Source: Microbacterium halimionae
Lineage (GTDB): Bacteria > Actinomycetota > Actinomycetes > Actinomycetales > Microbacteriaceae
Direction of reading: 5' to 3'
Assembly (NCBI RefSeq): GCF_011761265.1
Contig: NZ_JAAOZB010000001.1
Span: forward strand, 496,001-560,000
Length of the DNA stretch: 64,000 bases
Part shown: piece by piece, positions 25,407 to 36,619 of the stretch
Position numbering within the stretch: position 1 is the first letter of the stretch
How the letters are laid out: every line of letters begins with the position of its first letter
Made by a program: the position numbers and the translations under genes
The notes under the pieces: model-generated
The model's database searches: none
Told to the model about the DNA's origin: nothing
What the model saw: the letters and a program-made list of their open reading frames with translations, nothing else

Positions 25407-26105
25407 ATGTCTGCCGCCGAAGATCACGCTCGCTGGCGCGAACAGCGTCGCAGTGCAGTGACCGCACCCACCGGTAACCTCGCGCTCATCGAAACCCGAT
25501 GGACTGGCGAAGTGCCTGACATCGAGGCCGCGAAGCGAAGCGCCCCCAGCTCGGCAACGGTTACGCCCCTGCAGCGCACGGGGATCGACTCCGGCCTCCC
25601 CGAGCACGGGCTCCGAGTGTGGGACGCGCAGTCCCCCGCGATCAACTCATTCGAGAAGATCGACGCCTACGACTACGACCCATCGTGGGTGATCACCGCA
25701 CAGTTCATTCCCGTCGGCGAAGGTCGCACCGTGCCCTTCGAGCACATCCGCGACAACGGCGGAACACGCAATCTTGTCGTGCCCGGCGACATCGTCTTCA
25801 CGCTCGACGGCAACGACTACTCACTGTCGGCGTTCGACGACGGCGGCCAGCTTCTTCTGGTTTTTGCGGATCAAACCAACGGTTCCGAAACCTACGGCTC
25901 CGGACGCTTTTTGTTCGTTGATCGCAGTGCCGAAGACTCCGAAAACGTGACACTCGACTTCAACCGTGCATTCGTTCCGCCGTGCGGTTTTTCGGCGAAG
26001 TACAACTGCCCTCTCCCACCCGCCACGAACAGGTTCTCGTTGCCTATTCGTGCCGGCGAGAAAAACGTCGTCTTCCGCGACGACTTCGACATCTACGCGG
26101 CTTAG
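25407..26105 (+). CDS. DUF1684 protein
   Basis: 232-residue soluble protein of the DUF1684 family. Recognisable features are the N-terminal HARWREQRRSAVTAPTGNLALIETRW, the beta-rich centre (GDIVFTLDGNDYSLSAFDDGGQLLLVFADQTNGSETYGSGRFLFVD) and the highly conserved C-terminus NRAFVPPCGFSAKYNCPLPPATNRFSLPIRAGEK. Biochemical role is not established to my knowledge. It is 35 bp upstream of the peptide-importer binding protein on the same strand, so cotranscription is plausible, but no functional link is known. Confidence 0.85.
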   Translation: MSAAEDHARWREQRRSAVTAPTGNLALIETRWTGEVPDIEAAKRSAPSSATVTPLQRTGIDSGLPEHGLRVWDAQSPAINSFEKIDAYDYDPSWVITAQFIPVGEGRTVPFEHIRDNGGTRNLVVPGDIVFTLDGNDYSLSAFDDGGQLLLVFADQTNGSETYGSGRFLFVDRSAEDSENVTLDFNRAFVPPCGFSAKYNCPLPPATNRFSLPIRAGEKNVVFRDDFDIYAA

Positions 26106-26140
26106 CCCGCCCACATCACAGCAACCTGGAGCACCCGTTA

Positions 26141-27634
26141 ATGAAGAGATCTCTCGCTGCCGTTTCGGCAATCGTCGTCGCGACCCTCGCGCTAGCAGGC
26201 TGCTCGTCGGGTGGAGAAACGGCCGCAAACGCCGATGATGCGACGATTTATATTGGTTCGCTCTACGAACCTCAGAACCTCAGCAACACCCAGGGTGGCG
26301 GGCAGGGCGTCACGGAGGCGTTCAATGGAAATGTTTATGAGGGCCTCTACAAGCTGACCGACGATGGCGAGGTTGAACCACTTCTCGCCGCGAGTTCGGA
26401 GGTGAGCGACGACGGTCTCACATACACCATCACGCTGCGCGATGACGTGACTTTTCACTCCGGCAAAGCGCTGACATCCGCTGACGTCAAGGCGAGCGTT
26501 GACGCTGTCACGGCGGAGGACTCCCAGTCGGCACGAAAGTCGAGCTTCGCCGTCATCAGCGATATCGCAACCCCCGATGATACGACTGTCGTTTTCACAC
26601 TGTCGGAGCGATCCATCTCGTTCCTTTACAACCTGAGCTACATCTGGATCGTCAACTCCGAAGCAGGAGACCTTACCCAGACAGAAGACGGCACCGGGCC
26701 GTACACACTCGATGAGTGGCGCCAGGGAAGCACGCTCACCCTCACACGCTGGGATGACTACTCGGGAACCCCCGCGACCAACGGTGAGGTAGTTTTCACC
26801 TACTTCACCGATGCAACTGCTGAGAACAACGCGTTGCTCACCGGCGAAATCGACATCATTACGAGCGTGCAGAGCCCCGATTCGCTCACTCAGTTCACCG
26901 ACAACGACGAGTTCGTCGTCAGCGAGGGCACCTCGACAACGAAGGAACTGCTCGCCTTCAACGACCGCGTTGCGCCTTTCGACAACGCGCAGGTGCGAAA
27001 GGCCGTCTACTCCGCGATCGATACCGAGCAACTGCTTACGGCAATTTGGGGCGATTACGGCACGCTCATCGGATCGATGGTTCCGCCCACCGATCCTTGG
27101 TACGAAGACCTCACTAACGTGAACCCTTACGACCCGGATCTTGCTCGTGAAGAGCTCGCTGAAGCCGGTTACGCTGACGGCTTCACGTTCACACTCGACA
27201 CACCGAGTTACGACCCGCACCCGGCCGTCGCTGAGTTCGTGCAGTCGGAGCTGGCAGAGATCGGTATCACTGTCGAGATCAACACGATTAGCGCAGACGA
27301 GTGGTACACCAAGGTCTTCAAAGACCAAGACTTTGAGGCCACTTTGCAAGAGCACGTTAACGACCGCGATGTGGTTTGGTACGGCAACCCTGATTTCTAC
27401 TGGGGCTATGACAACGCTGACGTACAGCAGTGGGTCGCCGACGCAGAACAGGCGACCACGATCGACGAGCAGACCGAGCTCCTCACACAGGTCAACGAGC
27501 AGATCGCTGAAGATGCCGCGAGCGTGTGGCTGTATCTTTATCCACAGATCGTCGTTGCCTCAAGCGACGTCACCGGGTACCCCGTTAATGGCTTGAACTC
27601 GCAGTTCTACGCCTACGACATCGTCAAATCGTAA
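26141..27634 (+). CDS. peptide-type ABC importer, substrate-binding lipoprotein
   Basis: Family 5 extracellular solute-binding protein (dipeptide/oligopeptide/nickel type), 497 residues. Signal MKRSLAAVSAIVVATLALAGC with lipobox LAGC. Family strings include NVYEGLYKLTDDGEVEPLLAASSEVSDDGLTYTITLRDDVTFHSGKALTSADVKASV, near the N-terminal third. ATG 26141 follows GGAG at ten bases; the frame's extension upstream lies inside the DUF1684 gene. It heads the genes for two permeases and two ATPases. A hairpin follows the stop and could keep this gene's mRNA more abundant than the rest. Ligand unknown. Confidence 0.93.
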   Translation: MKRSLAAVSAIVVATLALAGCSSGGETAANADDATIYIGSLYEPQNLSNTQGGGQGVTEAFNGNVYEGLYKLTDDGEVEPLLAASSEVSDDGLTYTITLRDDVTFHSGKALTSADVKASVDAVTAEDSQSARKSSFAVISDIATPDDTTVVFTLSERSISFLYNLSYIWIVNSEAGDLTQTEDGTGPYTLDEWRQGSTLTLTRWDDYSGTPATNGEVVFTYFTDATAENNALLTGEIDIITSVQSPDSLTQFTDNDEFVVSEGTSTTKELLAFNDRVAPFDNAQVRKAVYSAIDTEQLLTAIWGDYGTLIGSMVPPTDPWYEDLTNVNPYDPDLAREELAEAGYADGFTFTLDTPSYDPHPAVAEFVQSELAEIGITVEINTISADEWYTKVFKDQDFEATLQEHVNDRDVVWYGNPDFYWGYDNADVQQWVADAEQATTIDEQTELLTQVNEQIAEDAASVWLYLYPQIVVASSDVTGYPVNGLNSQFYAYDIVKS

Positions 27635-27652
27635 CTTCGCCCTTTCAACTGA

Positions 27653-27695
27653 AGAGCGGATGCCACGACGCACCTGTGTCGGCGGCATCCGCTCT
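27653..27695 (+). repeat. intercistronic hairpin after the binding-protein gene
   Basis: Perfect 12-bp stem, AGAGCGGATGCC (27653-27664) with GGCATCCGCTCT (27684-27695), 19-base loop, no T-run. It lies between the binding-protein stop and the first permease start. Such stems commonly protect the upstream mRNA or partly terminate transcription, raising binding-protein output relative to permeases. Confidence 0.65.
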
Positions 27696-27709
27696 CGTCT
27701 GTGAAACAC

Positions 27710-28672
27710 ATGATCACCTATCTCCTGCGTCGCTTCGCGTTTCTGGTGGTGTCGCTGGTCGTTGCGATGATCGTGATTTTTGTTCTGCTCCGCCTGTTGC
27801 CCGGAGATCCGGCGAATGCGCTGCTCTCTGTGGACGCAACGCCCGAGCAAATCGCGGCCGCTCGCGCACAGGTGGGCTCAGATCAACCGGTTCTGCAACA
27901 GTTTTTTCAGTGGGCGAGCCAACTCTTGCGGTTCGACCTGGGCGATTCGCTCATCAGCTCACGGCCAGTTGGCCCCGAAGTGGCATCGCGCCTCGGCATC
28001 ACACTCCCGCTCACTCTTTTGGCATTTATCCTCGCGCTTCTTCTCTCCCTTGCGATCGGAATCGTCGCTGCTGTCAAGGCTGATCGTTGGTACGGCATCG
28101 CGCTATCCGGCTTTTCACAACTCGGCGTCGCTGTTCCGGTGTTCTGGGTGGGTGTCATTTTGGTGTGGGTATTCGCGCTCAATCTCGGACTCTTGCCGTC
28201 GGGTGGTTTCCCCAGAGGTGATTGGGACGATCCGGCAGATGCACTGCGTTCGCTTGCACTCCCCATCGTGACGATTGCCATCGTGATGAGTGCGTCGCTG
28301 AGCAGATATGTTCGCTCGGCGACCCTCGACGTGCTGGGGAGCGATTATCTCCGCACCGCTCGCGCCGGCGGTGCGGCCATGGCGGAAGCATTGTTGAGAC
28401 ACGGAGTGCGAAACGCTTCAGTTCCGGTGATTGCTGTGCTCGGCATCGAGCTTTCAACAACACTGCTGGGCGCCGTTGTGGTCGAGAGTGTCTTCACTCT
28501 GCCTGGCCTCGGAAACATGTTGCTCACGGGCATCGAGCAGCACGACTACGCGAATATTCAGGGCGTTCTCGTCGTCAGTACTCTTTTCGTGCTTTTGGTG
28601 GGTTTTGCCGCCGACATTCTTCAGCGACTCGTCGACCCGCGGTTGCGCACAAGCGTCTCGGGTAACCGTTGA
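27710..28672 (+). CDS. peptide-type ABC importer permease 1 (DppB-like)
   Basis: Membrane subunit, about 320 residues, with six hydrophobic segments. The N-terminus is the usual MITYLLRRFAFLVVSLVVAMIVIFVLLRLLPGDPA. The EAA loop is YLRTARAGGAAMAEALLRHGVRNASVPVIAVLG, the ATPase contact. Start set at ATG 27710 to match the family; GTG 27701 is equally open, and neither has a clear ribosome-binding site, perhaps because the upstream hairpin leads into it. The stop overlaps the next gene's TTG start (TTGA). Confidence 0.92.
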   Translation: MITYLLRRFAFLVVSLVVAMIVIFVLLRLLPGDPANALLSVDATPEQIAAARAQVGSDQPVLQQFFQWASQLLRFDLGDSLISSRPVGPEVASRLGITLPLTLLAFILALLLSLAIGIVAAVKADRWYGIALSGFSQLGVAVPVFWVGVILVWVFALNLGLLPSGGFPRGDWDDPADALRSLALPIVTIAIVMSASLSRYVRSATLDVLGSDYLRTARAGGAAMAEALLRHGVRNASVPVIAVLGIELSTTLLGAVVVESVFTLPGLGNMLLTGIEQHDYANIQGVLVVSTLFVLLVGFAADILQRLVDPRLRTSVSGNR

Positions 28673-29508
28673 GTGGCGCAAAGCGGCGGCCGCACGCAAC
28701 ACTCGTTATCGGGATCGCCCTCACTGCGGTGGTTCTCGTCGTGGCAGCCGTCTCGCTGTTTTGGCTGCCGTACCCACTCTCCGACACCAGCGGCGGCCGC
28801 CTAGAGGGCCCAAGTGCGCTGCACCTCCTCGGAACTGATCGACTGGGCCGGGATCTGCTGTCGCAACTCATGGTCGGCGCACGCATCGCACTGACGGTCG
28901 GGGCGGGTGCTGTGGCCATCGCCGCAACCCTCGGCATCCTGATCGGTCTCGGCGCCGCTCTCGCTCGCGCGTGGATTGATGACACGTTCTCGGCAGCCCT
29001 CGACGTCGTCATTGCTTTTCCGGTTCTGCTGCTAGCGATGCTCGTCGTTGCGGTGCAGGGCGCGTCACTGTGGTCGGCAACGTTCGCGATCGGGTTGGCG
29101 ATGTCAGCGGTTATCGCGCGACTCACCCGTATTCTTTCGCGCCGGGTGCTGCAAGAGCAGTTCGTGACGGCCGCGCGCACCAGCGGCACGAATCTTCTCG
29201 GCATTGTCACGAAGCATGTGCTGCCCAACATCGCACCGACTATCGTCGTGAGTCTCGCATTGCAGTTCGGCATCGCGGTGCTCGCCGAAGCGAGCCTTTC
29301 TTACCTCGGGCTTGGAGCACCGCCACCAAACGCATCCTGGGGACGAATGCTGCAAGAGGCGCAGGGAACCGTCCTCACCGCCCCGGTCGGGGCTATCGCC
29401 CCGGGTATTGCGATCGTGGCTCTCGTACTCGGCGTGAATTTTCTCGCGGACGGCCTCCGCGAGTACACCGATCCAACCCGTCGGCGCTCAGGATGGAGGT
29501 CACGATGA
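28669..29508 (+). CDS. peptide-type ABC importer permease 2 (DppC-like)
   Basis: Second membrane subunit, 279 residues. A short basic N-terminus is followed by a first helix (ATLVIGIALTAVVLVVAAVSLFWL). The family strings HLLGTDRLGRDLLSQLMVGARIALTVG and FVTAARTSGTNLLGIVTKHVLPNIAPTIVV (EAA loop) are present, as is EASLSYLGLGAPPPNASWGRMLQEAQ near the C-terminus. The TTG start at 28669 overlaps the previous stop; the next ATPase gene overlaps this stop by four bases and has its own GGAGG. Confidence 0.92.
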   Translation: MSGAKRRPHATLVIGIALTAVVLVVAAVSLFWLPYPLSDTSGGRLEGPSALHLLGTDRLGRDLLSQLMVGARIALTVGAGAVAIAATLGILIGLGAALARAWIDDTFSAALDVVIAFPVLLLAMLVVAVQGASLWSATFAIGLAMSAVIARLTRILSRRVLQEQFVTAARTSGTNLLGIVTKHVLPNIAPTIVVSLALQFGIAVLAEASLSYLGLGAPPPNASWGRMLQEAQGTVLTAPVGAIAPGIAIVALVLGVNFLADGLREYTDPTRRRSGWRSR

Positions 29509-30313
29509 ATGTTCTCGATATCTCCGGCCTCACCGTGCGTGCGGGTGACAGCACGCTCGTCGACAATATTTCGTTCGTGGTGAAACCCGGCGAGCGCGTA
29601 GGAATCATCGGTGAGTCGGGTTCAGGAAAGTCGATCACGTCACTCGCGGCACTAGGCCTGCTAGCCGACTCCCTCGTGGCGACGGGAAGTGTGCGGATCG
29701 AAGGACGCGAGGTCATCGGCACACCCGACCATGAAATTCGCCGGCTTCGCGGGCCCGCCGCACAGATTGTGTTTCAGGAGCCCCTCACCGCGCTCGACCC
29801 GCTCATGCGCGTTGAGAGGCAGATCGCTGAGCCACTGCGTCGCCATCTCCATCTGCACGGCGCTGCTCTCCGCGACGCGGTGCGCGAGGCCCTCGCCGAG
29901 GTTTCGCTCACCGAACCCCGCATCGCGCGCGCCTACCCTTTTGAGCTTTCTGGAGGACAGCGCCAGCGTGTAGCCATCGCTATCGCTCTCGCCGCGCACC
30001 CGCGCATCCTGATTGCAGACGAACCGACGACGGCCCTCGATGTCACAGTGCAAGACGGCGTGCTCACGCTGCTCGAGCGTCTCGCAACCGATCGTGGCAT
30101 GGCACTGTTGTTTATCAGCCACGATTTAGCTGTCGTTTCTCGTATGGTCGAGCGTCTCATCGTGATGCGTGACGGCGTTGCCGTCGAAGAGGGTGACGTT
30201 CGAGCTGTTCTTTCGACTCCGAAGCATCCGTATACGGCAGCGCTCGTCGCCAGCGCTCGTGCTCTCGATGCCGCATGGGATGCCGCAACACCCGGCACCG
30301 AGCGAGAGTCATC

Positions 30314-30317
<4 letters not shown>
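29505..30317 (+). CDS. peptide-type ABC importer ATPase 1 (DppD/NikD-like)
   Basis: Nucleotide-binding subunit, 270 residues. Walker A GESGSGKS, Q-loop VFQEPLTALDPLMRVERQIAEPLR, signature LSGGQRQRVAIAIAL, Walker B ILIADEPTTALDVTVQ, H-loop FISHDLAVVSRM. It is shorter than typical OppD/DppD proteins (about 320-330 residues): it ends soon after KHPYTAALV and lacks the cysteine-bearing C-terminal extension, so it is closer to the compact NikD/GsiA-like form. ATG 29505 has GGAGG seven bases upstream; the frame's long upstream extension is inside the permease gene. Confidence 0.93.
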
Positions 30318-32559
<2,242 letters not shown>

Positions 32560-32575
32560 GTGACATCGCAACATT

Positions 32576-32608
32576 AAGTTGCACACTACTGTGCAACTTG
32601 CGTAATAT
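32576..32608 (+). promoter_or_regulatory. operator-promoter of the TetR cassette
   Basis: Perfect dyad: AAGTTGCACA (32576-32585), CTAC, TGTGCAACTT (32590-32599). It covers the -35 (TTGCAC, 32579-32584) and most of the 18-bp spacer before the -10 (TAATAT, 32603-32608). GTG 32615 follows six bases after the -10, so the regulator is probably leaderless and represses itself and the two downstream genes. Confidence 0.8.
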
Positions 32609-32614
32609 GTGCGG

Positions 32615-33250
32615 GTGAGCACACAACAGGTACCTCGGCGCGCTCGGCGCGATGCGCGCGACAACCGAACCGGAATCCTCTCGGCCGCGACCGAAACAAT
32701 CGCGCGAAACCCGCACGCGTCAATTGACGAAATCGCTCGAAACGCTGGGCTCTCGCGGCGTGCGCTCTACGGGCACTTCGATGACCGTGAAGCCCTAGTG
32801 CGCGAAGTGATTTCTGCTGGCGCCGTGCGCTTCAACGCAATCGCCACCGAAATCTCGGCGCAGTCGCAAGCAACCGATAGCCGCGTCACGCTCGCCCGCC
32901 TCACTTCGCGGTTGTGGAAAGAGGCATCGCACGTGCAGGTGTCCGCGGCGGTCGCTCTCGATGATGCGCACATCAACGACACTGCAGCAGCCCTCGCTCC
33001 ACTGCGGAGCGAGCTGCTGCAGGTAGTGGCAACCGGGCAAGCAGCCGGACACCTGCGCACCGACGTAACCGCCCCCACACTCGCTCGGCTGCTCGAAGAA
33101 ACTGCGCGCATGATGGTGACACGGATCGATCCGGCGCCCGAGCCACAGCTTTCACTCGCGGTCCGCACAGTGCTTTCGGTCGCCGGGCTTTCGTGGCGCG
33201 AAGCCGCCGACCTTATGCACGAGTACTCCGACCTCGTGGGGGCGAACTGA
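32615..33250 (+). CDS. TetR-family regulator
   Basis: DNA-binding repressor, 211 residues. The N-terminal HTH is RTGILSAATETIARNPHASIDEIARNAGLSRRALYGHFDDREALVREVI; the rest is an all-helical ligand domain without a recognisable ligand. GTG 32615 is preferred over in-frame GTG 32609 because it sits six bases from the TAATAT hexamer, giving a leaderless mRNA. The dyad at 32576-32599 is the obvious autoregulatory site. The stop overlaps the next ATG as TGATG, and the third gene again overlaps, so this is a three-gene repressor/pseudo-ATPase/membrane-protein operon. Confidence 0.88.
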   Translation: MSTQQVPRRARRDARDNRTGILSAATETIARNPHASIDEIARNAGLSRRALYGHFDDREALVREVISAGAVRFNAIATEISAQSQATDSRVTLARLTSRLWKEASHVQVSAAVALDDAHINDTAAALAPLRSELLQVVATGQAAGHLRTDVTAPTLARLLEETARMMVTRIDPAPEPQLSLAVRTVLSVAGLSWREAADLMHEYSDLVGAN

Positions 33251-33861
33251 TGCTCATCGAACTTGAGTCGGTGGCGAAAGGGCGACGGATGCGGGCGCTC
33301 CCCGAAACGTCAGTCGCCTATTCAACCGGGCATGCTGTGCTCGCGTGTGCCGAGACAGAGCAGCGTCCCACGGTCCTTGGGCTCATCGCCTCAGGGAGAA
33401 TGCGCCCGAGCGCAGGCTACGTAACGATCGATGGTTCCGAGAGAACTCGAGATCTTCGTCGGCGCGTTGCTCTGATCGATGCGCCAGAGGTGTGCGATCC
33501 GCACCCTGACGTTCTCACCGCGGGCGTGGTCTCTGAAGAACTCATGTTCGCGGGGCGCGGGTCCTCGACGATCTCCGCGGTGCGTTGGCTACGCGCACAC
33601 GACATGGGTGACATCGCTTTCGTGCCCTTTGGCAACATCTCTCCCACTGAGCGGGTGCGGATCCTCTGCGAACTCGCTGTGCTGCGCACCGGCGTCGAGG
33701 GGTTCGTCCTCGTCTCTCCCGATAGGCACGGCGGGCGACCTAGTGCCTGGTGGGAAATCGCCGAGGAGTTCGCCGAAAGAGGCTTCGCCGTCCTTGTCAT
33801 CGCAGGGCAGGCCGCAGCTGAGGCACTCGAAGCCACCGCCGAGAAAGAAGTTGGCGCATGA
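33250..33861 (+). CDS. degenerate ABC ATPase-like protein
   Basis: 203 residues that follow the outline of an ABC ATPase without its catalytic motifs. HAVLACAETEQRPTVLGLIASGRMRPSAGYVTIDGSERT aligns with the Walker A to first-strand region (normally GPNGAGKST...G...P..G.v..dG), but the P-loop Gly and Lys are absent. FGNISPTERVRILCELAVLRTGVEGFVLVSPD stands where signature and Walker B would be, also without the LSGGQ core and catalytic Glu. It is therefore a probable non-hydrolysing partner. Context: a TetR gene upstream (TGATG overlap) and YhgE/Pip downstream (ATGA overlap). In related loci a normal ABC ATPase is often found in this position, as far as I recall. Confidence 0.65.
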   Translation: MLIELESVAKGRRMRALPETSVAYSTGHAVLACAETEQRPTVLGLIASGRMRPSAGYVTIDGSERTRDLRRRVALIDAPEVCDPHPDVLTAGVVSEELMFAGRGSSTISAVRWLRAHDMGDIAFVPFGNISPTERVRILCELAVLRTGVEGFVLVSPDRHGGRPSAWWEIAEEFAERGFAVLVIAGQAAAEALEATAEKEVGA

Positions 33862-35669
33862 AGGTTCCCCAGATGATCACCGCCGAATTCCGGCGGTTGT
33901 TCTCCACACGGATGTCGATCATCGCCCTGATCGCGCTTGTGTGTGTCCCCATCCTCTATGGCGGCCTCTACCTGTGGGCAAACCAGGACCCCTACGGCAG
34001 TCTCGATGAGGTACCGGTGGCTCTTGTTGTGAGCGACAGCGGTGCCACAATCGACGGCACCTCACGAAACCTCGGTGACGAGGTGGCAGACGAGCTGCTC
34101 GACTCCGACACGTTCGATTGGCATGTTGTCCCGGCATCCGAAGCCGAATCAGGCCTTGATGATGGCAGCTACGACTTCTCAATCGAAATACCGGCTGACT
34201 TCACCGAAGCGATTGCGTCTATCACCTCAGACAGCCCCCGCCAGGCAGATCTAGACCTCCGCACCAACGATGCGAACAACTACCTCGCTTCCACGATTGG
34301 GTCCCAGGCGATCCAAAAGATCCAGAAGACGGTCGCCGAAAAGGTCGTCAACGAGTCAGGACTCACGCTTCTCGACGCGCTCAACACGATCAGGCTCAAC
34401 CTGATCGATGCGTCCGAGGGTGCCGGTCAGCTCGCCGACGCCCTCTCGACGGCGAAGGATGGCGCCGACACCCTGGGTGCCGGCTCATCACAACTTGCCG
34501 ATGGGACTGTGTCGCTCCGCGACGGCGCAGCCACTCTCACCGACGGTGCGACCCAAGTCGCGGCAGGTACCGCAACCCTCAACGACACGGCCCAGCAAGT
34601 GGCTGCAGCATCCACTGATGTCACGAACAGCCTCCCGCAGGCACGCAGCGACATTGCCGCAGAGCTCGCCAAAACCGACCTCGACCAGAGTCAGATCGAT
34701 CAGATTCTCGGCTACCTCGACGACGTGGGCGACGACGTGGTGACGGTGAACGGCCGCGTGCAGAACGCTGTCGCTCAGATAAGCCAGCTCAACGACGGCG
34801 CCCACCAGGTCGCGGCGGGAGCAGCCAGCCTCACCGACGGGGCGGCGAGCGCCGCCGATGGCGCGGCGCACGTTCGCGATGGTATCAACTCGCTCGACAG
34901 TGGGATTGTTCAAATGCTCGACGGCGCCGGGACTCTGCGTGACAGCCTGGCAAGCGGAGCCGATGAACTCCCAAACACCGACGAAGCCACCCGCAGCGCA
35001 CAAGCGGACACGCTCTCAAGCCCGGTCGACATTGAAACCAGCTCTGTGACGTCGGCGCAGAACTACGGAGCGGGTCTCGCGCCGTTCTTCGCGGCCCTCG
35101 CCGCGTGGATCGGCATCTACGCACTCTTCCTCATCGTCAAGCCGACATCGCGCCGCGCTGTGACGGCATTGCACTCTCCCCTGCGCGTCACGCTTGCGGG
35201 ATGGGCGACACCGGCAGCTCTGGGTGCGGTGCAGATGGTCGCGCTCTTTGCCGTGCTGTCGTACACACTCGGCTTCGAGTTCACGCACCCGTGGGCAACC
35301 CTCGGACTCTTGGTGTTTGCGTCCGCGACCTATGCGGCAATCATCATGGCCCTCAATGTCTGGCTTGGCTCTGTCGGACAGTTCCTCGGTCTTGTGCTGA
35401 TGGTGCTGCAGTTGGTGACCGCGGGAGGTACGTTCCCCTGGCAAACTCTGCCGGCGCCACTCGCTGCCCTCCATCATGTGCTGCCGATGGGTTACGTTGT
35501 TGATGCCATGCGCCAGGTGATGTACGACGGCAACGTTGATCGAGTATGGGTGGACGTGAGTGTTCTCACGGCATGGCTCGTCGGCGCACTCGTTCTCTCA
35601 GCAATCGGGGTCACCCGCATGACACACAAACGCACCCTGCGTGACCTGCAACCGAGTCTGATCGGCTGA
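33858..35669 (+). CDS. YhgE/Pip-family membrane protein
   Basis: 603 residues, ABC-2-type topology. One membrane helix near residues 18-38 (MSIIALIALVCVPILYGGLYLW) is followed by a large extracytoplasmic domain and five helices in the last 200 residues (LAPFFAALAAWIGIYALFLI, ATPAALGAVQMVALFAVLSYTLGF, LGLLVFASATYAAIIMALNVWLG, VLMVLQLVTAGGTFP, AWLVGALVLSAIGV). The outer domain carries the family's repeated 7-residue units such as LADGTVSLRDGAATLTDGATQVAAG. Known family members include phage-infection protein Pip and YhgE; several function in export of type VII substrates or unknown compounds. Coupled to the pseudo-ATPase gene. Confidence 0.88.
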   Translation: MKVPQMITAEFRRLFSTRMSIIALIALVCVPILYGGLYLWANQDPYGSLDEVPVALVVSDSGATIDGTSRNLGDEVADELLDSDTFDWHVVPASEAESGLDDGSYDFSIEIPADFTEAIASITSDSPRQADLDLRTNDANNYLASTIGSQAIQKIQKTVAEKVVNESGLTLLDALNTIRLNLIDASEGAGQLADALSTAKDGADTLGAGSSQLADGTVSLRDGAATLTDGATQVAAGTATLNDTAQQVAAASTDVTNSLPQARSDIAAELAKTDLDQSQIDQILGYLDDVGDDVVTVNGRVQNAVAQISQLNDGAHQVAAGAASLTDGAASAADGAAHVRDGINSLDSGIVQMLDGAGTLRDSLASGADELPNTDEATRSAQADTLSSPVDIETSSVTSAQNYGAGLAPFFAALAAWIGIYALFLIVKPTSRRAVTALHSPLRVTLAGWATPAALGAVQMVALFAVLSYTLGFEFTHPWATLGLLVFASATYAAIIMALNVWLGSVGQFLGLVLMVLQLVTAGGTFPWQTLPAPLAALHHVLPMGYVVDAMRQVMYDGNVDRVWVDVSVLTAWLVGALVLSAIGVTRMTHKRTLRDLQPSLIG

Positions 35670-35698
35670 GTCAACGCAGGATGCGTGTGAGGTGTTGG

Positions 35699-36547
35699 CT
35701 ACGCGCGAAGGCTTTCGACGAGCGAAGCGGTCGGACGGCCGATGAGCTCGGAGAGGGTGTGGTCTGGTGCGACAAGAGCGCCTGCGGCGATACCGGCATC
35801 GAGCGCTGCCACGAAACCAGCAGTGCCCTCGTCAAGACCAGCGGCTTCGAGAGCCGCGACGTGGTCCGCTGTCGAGATCGCGCTGTAGACAACCTCACGA
35901 CCCGTGATCTCCGACATGGCCTGCGCAAGCTCTGCGTATGACCAGGCGACGTCGCCGCCGAGTTCGTAGATCGCTCCGACGTGTCCATCGCCAAGCACGA
36001 CCGCCGCTGCCGCGTCAGCATATTCGGCGCGAGTGGCGCTTGAGACACGCCCGTCACCGGCGCTTGCGATAAGGGTGCCGGTTTCACGCGCACGCTCAAG
36101 GTCAGCGGCGTAGTTCTCGGTGTACCAGCTGTTGCGGAGGATCACGGCGGGAAGACCGGATGCTGCGATCGCCTTTTCCGTCTCGACGTGCTCGGGGGCA
36201 AGCGGCAATGGGCTGTCGGGTGCACCCAAAAGGCTCGTGTAGACGAACAGCGAAACCCCGGCAGCCACAGCCGCGTCAATGACGGCCTGGTGCTGGGCGA
36301 CGCGCTGACCCACAGCTGAACTCGACACGAGCACAACCTTGTCGACGCCATCGAACGCAGCGACCAAAGAAGCGCTGTCGGTGTAATCGAGGGCCACGAC
36401 GCGTACACCCTGAGCGGCGATATCATCCGCCTTCTCGACGGTTCGCGCTCCCGCCACGATTTCAGCCGCATTAGCTCCGCGCGCAAGGAGGCTGTCAACA
36501 ACGAGGTGCCCGAGCTGTCCGCTGGCACCAGTCACGAGAATGGTCAT
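35699..36547 (-). CDS. QorB-like NAD(P)-dependent oxidoreductase
   Basis: 282 residues of the NmrA/atypical SDR family, close in plan to quinone oxidoreductase QorB (YtfG). The nucleotide motif is MTILVTGASGQLGHLVVDSLLARGANA; VVLVSSSAVGQRVAQHQAVIDAAVAAGVSLFVYTSLLGA and VILRNSWYTENY are typical. Start at ATG 36547, with AAGGA nine bases upstream; a longer frame to 37084 runs antisense through the regulator gene. It diverges from an HxlR-family gene, the same pairing as qorB-ytfH in E. coli, so electrophile or quinone induction is likely. Confidence 0.88.
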   Translation of the reverse strand: MTILVTGASGQLGHLVVDSLLARGANAAEIVAGARTVEKADDIAAQGVRVVALDYTDSASLVAAFDGVDKVVLVSSSAVGQRVAQHQAVIDAAVAAGVSLFVYTSLLGAPDSPLPLAPEHVETEKAIAASGLPAVILRNSWYTENYAADLERARETGTLIASAGDGRVSSATRAEYADAAAAVVLGDGHVGAIYELGGDVAWSYAELAQAMSEITGREVVYSAISTADHVAALEAAGLDEGTAGFVAALDAGIAAGALVAPDHTLSELIGRPTASLVESLRA

Positions 36548-36619
36548 AATAAAATCCTTCCGAGGAAATCGGTACAGAGAGTGCAGCATCCGCGAGGCAT
36601 CAAACATTCCAATCTGGGG

